Assembly: GCA_002496475.1 (NCBI GenBank)
Contig: DAJV01000049.1
Coordinates: forward strand, 455 to 8,335
From: Vulcanisaeta sp. UBA163
GTDB lineage: Archaea; Thermoproteota; Thermoprotei; Thermoproteales; Thermocladiaceae
DNA: 7,881 nt
Direction: 5' to 3'
A model generated the notes under the pieces. The model did no database searches and had not been told where the DNA came from. It saw nothing but the letters and a program-made list of their open reading frames with translations. Shown in pieces: positions 4,581 to 7,881 of the stretch; positions within the stretch are counted from its first letter, which is position 1, and the number at the start of each line of letters is the position of its first letter. A program made the translations under genes and the position numbers.

Positions 4581-5786
4581 ATGGATAGGTTATTCTATAT
4601 TGCTAAGGATGAGGAGATCCTCAATGGTGAGACCACGGACGTATACTTCATGAGGACTGTTGATGTCCTCAAAGCCGCGGGATTGAATAGGATCAGGGTT
4701 AGGGCTGAGTTTCATGTCGTTAACCTACCAAGGAATTATAAGTGGGCCGTGTTTGCTGGTTTGAAGGAGGTCGTTAATCTTACAGCAGCCAAGGGGTTGC
4801 CAATAACTATCTACGCGATGCCTGAGGGCACGCTCTTTAGGGCTAATGAGCCATTGATGGTGGTGGAGGGTAATTACATGGATTTTGCGATTTATGAAAC
4901 CGTGTTCCTAGGCATACTTAGGCATTACTCCTCAGTGGCTACTAAGGCGGCTAGGATAAAGAGGCTTACTGGTGATAGGACCTGCCTATTCTTTGGGGCC
5001 AGGGTTGTACACCCAGCTATACAGCCAATGGTTGATAGGGCATCCTACATAGGTGGTTGTGACGGTGTTGCAGGCGTTACAGGCGCGAAATTATTGGGTG
5101 TGAAGCCCAGCGGTACAATGCCCCACGCATTAATGATTGTGTTTAGACACGCAACTGGTGACCACACGCTTGCCTGGGTCTGGTTCGATAAGGTAATGCC
5201 CAGTGACGTGCCCAGGATTGTGCTGGCTGATACATTTCTCGACGAGCGTGAGGAGTCGATGCTGGCTGCTAAATTACTCGGTAATAGGCTCCATGGTGTT
5301 AGGTTGGACACGCCGAGTAGTAGGCGTGGTAATATGGAGGCCATTGTTCGTGAGGTTAGGTGGACCCTTGACCTGGCTGGTTATAGGAATGTGAAGATTG
5401 TTGTGAGTGGTGGTGTTGATGAGGACGAGGTCATTAGGCTTAGGGATATTGCCGATATGTTCGGTGTTGGTACATCAATAGCCTTCCCACCAAGTGTTGA
5501 TATTAGTATGGATATTGTTGAGGCTTATGATGAGAAGAGTGGACGTTGGGTGCCAATAACGAAACGCGGTAAATTACCAGGCTTTAAGCAGGTTTATAGG
5601 TGTGGTGAGGCCTTAAATGACCAGGTTATTCCATGGGATTCAGAACCAGCCACATGCCAAGATGGTTCTAAACCTAAACCACTACTTAGGAAGTTTGTTG
5701 ATAATGGTATGGCCGTTGAATCAATGCCCAGTGACCAGGAGATCAGGGATTATGTACTTGAGCAATTGAAATACGTCGAATTATGA
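4581..5786 (+). CDS. pncB: nicotinate phosphoribosyltransferase (archaeal type)
   Basis: A 401-aa cytoplasmic enzyme of NAD salvage that joins nicotinate and PRPP to nicotinate mononucleotide with ATP use. Motifs in order: TTDVYF (residues 18-23), MPEGTLF (80-86), FGARVVHP with Arg141 and the conserved His144 (138-145), IGGCDGVAGVTGAKLLGVKP (157-176) and SGTMPHA (177-183). A VRLDTPSSRRGN barrel segment and IVVSGGVDEDEV, FGVGTSIAFPPSVDISMDIV phosphate-binding segments follow. The C-terminal region keeps VYRC and ATC but only two cysteines where archaeal homologues such as the Thermoplasma enzyme have a four-cysteine zinc knuckle. ATG 4581 is chosen from the TATA box and from homologues that begin near FYIA. 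In-frame TTG 4536 adds 15 residues. It is monocistronic, 58 bases after the Cgi121-like gene. Confidence 0.93.
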   Translation: MDRLFYIAKDEEILNGETTDVYFMRTVDVLKAAGLNRIRVRAEFHVVNLPRNYKWAVFAGLKEVVNLTAAKGLPITIYAMPEGTLFRANEPLMVVEGNYMDFAIYETVFLGILRHYSSVATKAARIKRLTGDRTCLFFGARVVHPAIQPMVDRASYIGGCDGVAGVTGAKLLGVKPSGTMPHALMIVFRHATGDHTLAWVWFDKVMPSDVPRIVLADTFLDEREESMLAAKLLGNRLHGVRLDTPSSRRGNMEAIVREVRWTLDLAGYRNVKIVVSGGVDEDEVIRLRDIADMFGVGTSIAFPPSVDISMDIVEAYDEKSGRWVPITKRGKLPGFKQVYRCGEALNDQVIPWDSEPATCQDGSKPKPLLRKFVDNGMAVESMPSDQEIRDYVLEQLKYVEL

Positions 5787-5803
5787 TCATTTTTAATTGC
5801 CTT

Positions 5804-5868
5804 AGTAATTGAAAGTAGGTGAAATCACGAGAGTCCGCACATCACCTCTTGATTAAAGAGAAATTACT
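5804..5868 (+). ncRNA. structured 3' region or small RNA (tentative)
   Basis: Just past the NAPRTase stop the sequence is strongly self-complementary. AGTAATT (5804-5810) pairs with AATTACT (5862-5868). Inside, AGGTGA (5817-5822) pairs with TCACCT (5842-5847) around a 19-base loop, and CTCTT (5846-5850) can pair with AAGAG (5856-5860); this helix overlaps the previous one by two bases. A T-rich stretch follows. It could be a structured 3' UTR/terminator or an independent small RNA. I found no C/D or H/ACA boxes. Confidence 0.3.
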
Positions 5869-5882
5869 CCTTTCTATTTTTA
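5869..5882 (+). terminator. pyrimidine-rich terminator candidate
   Basis: CCTTTCTATTTTTA follows the paired region after the NAPRTase gene. A first T-run lies at 5790-5794, four bases after the stop. Archaeal RNA polymerase ends on such U-rich tracts. It lies between converging genes. Confidence 0.35.
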
Positions 5883-5902
5883 AGGAAGAATCACGACTAA
5901 AC

Positions 5903-5998
5903 TCATAACTCCTCCTCCCACTCCTCCTCAAACTCCTCCCACTCTTCTTCCTCCTCACCCTCGAATTCTTCCTCTTCCTCCATAACTAGGTTGTTCAT
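5903..5998 (-). CDS. 31-aa poly-glutamate microprotein
   Basis: On the minus strand ATG 5998 opens 31 codons to TGA 5903-5905. After MNNLVM the peptide is almost entirely acidic: 19 of 31 residues are Glu, broken by Phe, Gly and Trp at spaced points (EFEGE, EEWEEFE, EEWEEEL). Glu codons alternate GAG and GAA irregularly, unlike a simple repeat expansion. TATA-like elements on this strand at 6027-6035 and 6015-6022 sit 33 and 21 bases upstream, and the gene is divergent from the THUMP gene. I recognise no family. The spaced aromatics in an acidic chain suggest a disordered or helical acidic ligand for a basic protein or a nucleic-acid mimic, but that is speculation. The second Met (5983) is an alternative start. 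Composition bias alone could also yield it. Confidence 0.5.
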   Translation of the reverse strand: MNNLVMEEEEEFEGEEEEEWEEFEEEWEEEL

Positions 5999-6026
5999 GC
6001 CCGGTCTATGGTGACTTAAAAGCAAT

Positions 6027-6035
6027 CTTAAAAAG
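6027..6035 (-). promoter_or_regulatory. TATA box candidate of the acidic microprotein gene
   Basis: The minus strand reads CTTTTTAAG, centred about 33 bases before ATG 5998. A second candidate, CTTTTAAG at 6015-6022, lies about 21 bases before the ATG. Confidence 0.35.
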
Positions 6036-6102
6036 TATTACCTACCCTTAACTGGTGTATTTATGAACGCGGTGCAGAAGTTAGTTTCATGATTAGGTGT
6101 GG

Positions 6103-6111
6103 TTTATAAAA
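6103..6111 (+). promoter_or_regulatory. TATA box of the THUMP protein gene
   Basis: TTTATAAAA is centred 24 bases before TTG 6131 and 36 bases before GTG 6143. The predicted transcription start is about 6133, which favours the GTG with a leader of roughly 10 bases. Confidence 0.55.
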
Positions 6112-6142
6112 GGTTGAATTAAGATAAAGGTTGGGGTTATTC

Positions 6143-6682
6143 GTGGATTTCAATTTAGTGGTATCCACGGGAAGGAGGTTAGAGGGTAGGTGCGCCGATG
6201 AACTTAAGTACATAGGTGACTTGGTCGGCATGAGGATTGCGCAAACGTCCTTTACAGGCTTTGACGGGTTAATAACTGGTTATGTTGATGGAGACCCCGT
6301 GGAGTTCACAAGGAGACTAAAGGAACTCGTCATAAGTGGTCGTTATGTACCACGCTTCGTACTTAAGGTTGTGCCTGTAATGAGAACCGTAAGCACAAAA
6401 ATCGACGAAATAACGAAGGCCGCCATAGAATTATCTGGTAGGTACCTTAGTGCTAATGAGACTTATAAGGTTGAGGTTAGGAAGAGGGGTGTTGATCTTG
6501 ATAGGATGGATATAATTGACTCAATAGCGTCGAAGATAAGTAATAAGGTTAAGCTTGAGGGCCCTGATAAGGTTATTCAAGTTGAGGTTTTCCCCTCAAG
6601 GACTGGAATAAGCGTGATTAGGGAGGATGATATTTTCTCACTAATGAGGGTTAGTATTGGCTCTCAACAGAATAGTGAGTAA
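6143..6682 (+). CDS. THUMP-domain RNA-binding protein (Tan1/COG1818-like)
   Basis: A 179-aa stand-alone THUMP protein. An N-terminal ferredoxin-like half starts DFNLVVSTGRRLEGRCADEL (residues 2-21). The THUMP half holds ETYKVEVRKRG (106-116), IDSIASKISNKVKLEGPDK (125-143) and VIQVEVFPSRTGISVI (144-159), the usual strand-helix-strand pattern with the V-x-L-x-x-P-D-x-V-x-V-E-V signature. No methyltransferase, thiolase or pseudouridine synthase domain is fused. Its eukaryotic relative Tan1 presents tRNA to the cytidine acetyltransferase making ac4C, so a similar tRNA-adaptor role is likely. GTG 6143 is chosen because homologues begin at this strand and the promoter predicts a start near 6133. 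TTG 6131 would add four residues. It is followed by the dehydrogenase gene, which has its own TATA box. Confidence 0.8.
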   Translation: MDFNLVVSTGRRLEGRCADELKYIGDLVGMRIAQTSFTGFDGLITGYVDGDPVEFTRRLKELVISGRYVPRFVLKVVPVMRTVSTKIDEITKAAIELSGRYLSANETYKVEVRKRGVDLDRMDIIDSIASKISNKVKLEGPDKVIQVEVFPSRTGISVIREDDIFSLMRVSIGSQQNSE

Positions 6683-6703
6683 GTCATTATTCAATAACCG
6701 TAA

Positions 6704-6713
6704 TTCTTTAATT
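6704..6713 (+). promoter_or_regulatory. TATA box that decides the dehydrogenase start
   Basis: TTCTTTAATT is centred about 30 bases before ATG 6739 but only 9 bases before ATG 6718. It therefore supports the downstream ATG as the start of a leaderless message. Confidence 0.4.
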
Positions 6714-6738
6714 CCACATGGCTGACTGGGGTTTTATT

Positions 6739-7566
6739 ATGGATGTTACAGTAATTGGAACAGGCAGGATGGGTAGTGCGCTCATTAGGAGACTGGCCAG
6801 TCAGGGATTTAACGTATACGCCTGGAATAGAACTAAGGATAGACTCAAGGGATTACCAGCTAATCCAATAGATGATGTGTCCCAGGCCAGGGGGCTTACA
6901 TTCATCTTTGTCTCTGATGATGAGGCATTGAACGCCGTCAGAGGCGTTGGTGGTGAGTTAATGGTATTGTCAGGAACCTACAGTATTAATGCTGTTACTG
7001 CGTTTAATGTTAGGTTCACTGGCATGGGGGTTGGCCTATTAGCCGCGCCTGTCGTTGGTGGGCCTGCGGACATTGAAGGTGGCACAGCCATATACTTAGT
7101 CGGCGGCCCGGAAAACACCTATCAGAGGGCCAGGGAGGTCTTTGATAAGCTGGGTGTTGTGATTAGGTTACCAACTGCTGAATCGGCAATGGCGCTCAAG
7201 CTAGCCTACAACGCCCTCCTAATAGGATCCATGGCATTACTTGGCGAGTACGTGGTTTTAGGCAGAACCTTCGGTGTTGATGATGAGGTACTTAAGGATT
7301 TACTGATGAAGACGGCATTTAAGGGAGTGGCTGAGAGGTACATGGATAGGATGTTAAAGCCTAAGTCGCCTCCATCATTCACATTAGCCCTGGCTGCTAA
7401 GGATATGCACTATGCCGTTAAGTCAGCGGGTGATACGAAAACTCCCCTTGTTGTTTCGTCAGCCGTTAAGTCCCTCTACGAGTTATTGGCCGCCATGGGC
7501 TTTAGTAATGAGGACTATGTTAGGGCTGGCTTGCTTGAGCTTATTGGCCGTGTAAAGGAAAAATAA
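6739..7566 (+). CDS. beta-hydroxyacid dehydrogenase family oxidoreductase
   Basis: A 275-aa NAD(P)-dependent dehydrogenase of the 3-hydroxyisobutyrate / 6-phosphogluconate dehydrogenase-like family. The Rossmann domain opens with VIGTGRMG (residues 5-12). After the second strand the AWNRT motif (28-32) has Asn-Arg-Thr where NADP-using members carry this basic set, so NADPH is the likelier cofactor. AAPVVGGP (102-109) replaces the usual DAPVSGG, so the substrate-contacting Ser is Val. The catalytic Lys is in MALKLAYN (Lys154, Asn158), and LAAKDMHYAVKSAG (218-231) is the C-terminal helical signature. The substrate cannot be named; small 3-hydroxyacids or semialdehydes are typical. ATG 6739 begins directly at the first strand. 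In-frame ATG 6718 adds seven residues and is the alternative. Confidence 0.85.
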   Translation: MDVTVIGTGRMGSALIRRLASQGFNVYAWNRTKDRLKGLPANPIDDVSQARGLTFIFVSDDEALNAVRGVGGELMVLSGTYSINAVTAFNVRFTGMGVGLLAAPVVGGPADIEGGTAIYLVGGPENTYQRAREVFDKLGVVIRLPTAESAMALKLAYNALLIGSMALLGEYVVLGRTFGVDDEVLKDLLMKTAFKGVAERYMDRMLKPKSPPSFTLALAAKDMHYAVKSAGDTKTPLVVSSAVKSLYELLAAMGFSNEDYVRAGLLELIGRVKEK

Positions 7567-7568
7567 TG

Positions 7569-7578
7569 CTTATTAATT
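7569..7578 (+). promoter_or_regulatory. TATA box of the eL31 gene
   Basis: CTTATTAATT lies just after the dehydrogenase stop and is centred about 26 bases before ATG 7600, predicting a leaderless transcript. Confidence 0.6.
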
Positions 7579-7599
7579 CCACTGATTAATCGTGCATTG

Positions 7600-7881
7600 A
7601 TGAGCGAAAGCGCCAAGGTTGAGATTGAGAGGGTTTACGTAATTAATCTAAGGAGGACTAGGGAGGCTTCGAGGACTAGGAGATCCCCATACGCTATTAG
7701 GTTGATTAGGAATTTCGTGGCTAGACATATGAAGGTCGAACCGGGGAATGTTAAGATAGACGGTAGTGTTAATGAGTATATTTGGTCAGGTAGTATTGAG
7801 AAGCCGCCGAGGAGGATTGAGGTCAAGGTCACTAAGTACAGTGATGGTACTGTTAGGGTTGCCTTGAACGTCCCGGAGAAG
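7600..7881 (+). CDS. rpl31e: large ribosomal subunit protein eL31, 3' end cut by window
   Basis: ATG 7600 opens 94 codons with no stop before the window ends. The protein is the archaeal/eukaryotic ribosomal protein eL31 of the large subunit, near the exit tunnel. It shows VYVINLRRTREASRTRRSPY (residues 12-31), then AIRLIRNFVARHMK (32-45) and the eL31-typical VKIDGSVNEYIWSGSIEKPP (52-71), followed by RRIEVKVTK. At 94 residues it is close to full length, so the stop should follow shortly. It is basic throughout, as expected for rRNA binding. In other crenarchaea eL31 often sits with eL39 and aIF6; here no eL39 gene precedes it and the downstream side is unseen. Confidence 0.93.
   Translation, partial: MSESAKVEIERVYVINLRRTREASRTRRSPYAIRLIRNFVARHMKVEPGNVKIDGSVNEYIWSGSIEKPPRRIEVKVTKYSDGTVRVALNVPEK

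Noticed and set aside
5817..5860. C/D-box sRNA after the NAPRTase gene
   Set aside because: C-like GTGATGT on the minus strand lacks a matching CTGA D box and internal D'/C' pair, so the guide-RNA call does not hold.
6063..6092. Nine-codon ATG ORF upstream of the THUMP gene
   Set aside because: Too short, no ribosome site and no well-placed promoter.

Overview
The window looks like a chromosomal segment of a hyperthermophilic crenarchaeon, most likely order Thermoproteales (Vulcanisaeta/Caldivirga-like). This rests on gene content (eL31 ribosomal protein, archaeal-type nicotinate phosphoribosyltransferase, a Cgi121-like KEOPS subunit, a Tan1-like THUMP protein), heavy AGG/ATA/TTA codon use, and A/T-rich TATA boxes about 24-31 bases upstream of most start codons, the signature of leaderless transcripts. 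Genus assignment is inference only.

Layout: (1) 1-480 is a decayed region. An unrecognised protein gene is broken by two compensating frameshifts, and its last codons run into a tRNA-Lys-like fragment (anticodon arm to CCA, about 423-472) with no 5' half. This resembles the scar of an element integrated at a tRNA gene. (2) 473-1258 is A/T-rich and gene-poor. It has a small hairpin, a short direct repeat, a 21-codon ORF behind a perfect Shine-Dalgarno sequence, a 61-aa winged-helix protein on the minus strand (798-983) and a 9-bp inverted repeat between that gene and the next. (3) 1259-3118 encodes a beta-CASP-type metallo-beta-lactamase nuclease and a DUF62 SAM hydrolase. (4) 3111-3662 (minus) encodes an O6-alkylguanine-DNA alkyltransferase converging on the SAM hydrolase, with stop codons 2 bases apart. 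(5) 3714-4522 is a translationally coupled pair: a MoaD/ThiS-like ubiquitin-fold protein ending in Gly-Gly and a Cgi121-like protein. (6) 4581-5786 encodes nicotinate phosphoribosyltransferase (NAD salvage). (7) 5787-6142 holds a self-complementary convergent intergenic stretch, a previously uncalled 31-aa glutamate-rich microprotein on the minus strand, and divergent promoters. (8) 6143-7881 encodes a THUMP RNA-binding protein, a beta-hydroxyacid dehydrogenase, and eL31, which runs off the window end.

Most genes look like independent single-gene transcription units with housekeeping roles in RNA processing and modification, DNA alkyl repair, SAM and NAD metabolism, and translation. I see no convincing large novel system such as a defence island, CRISPR array or biosynthetic cluster. 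The most unusual items are the poly-glutamate microprotein, the gene/tRNA-fragment junction, the nuclease with Tyr at the usual motif C His position, and the structured 3' region after the NAD-salvage gene.
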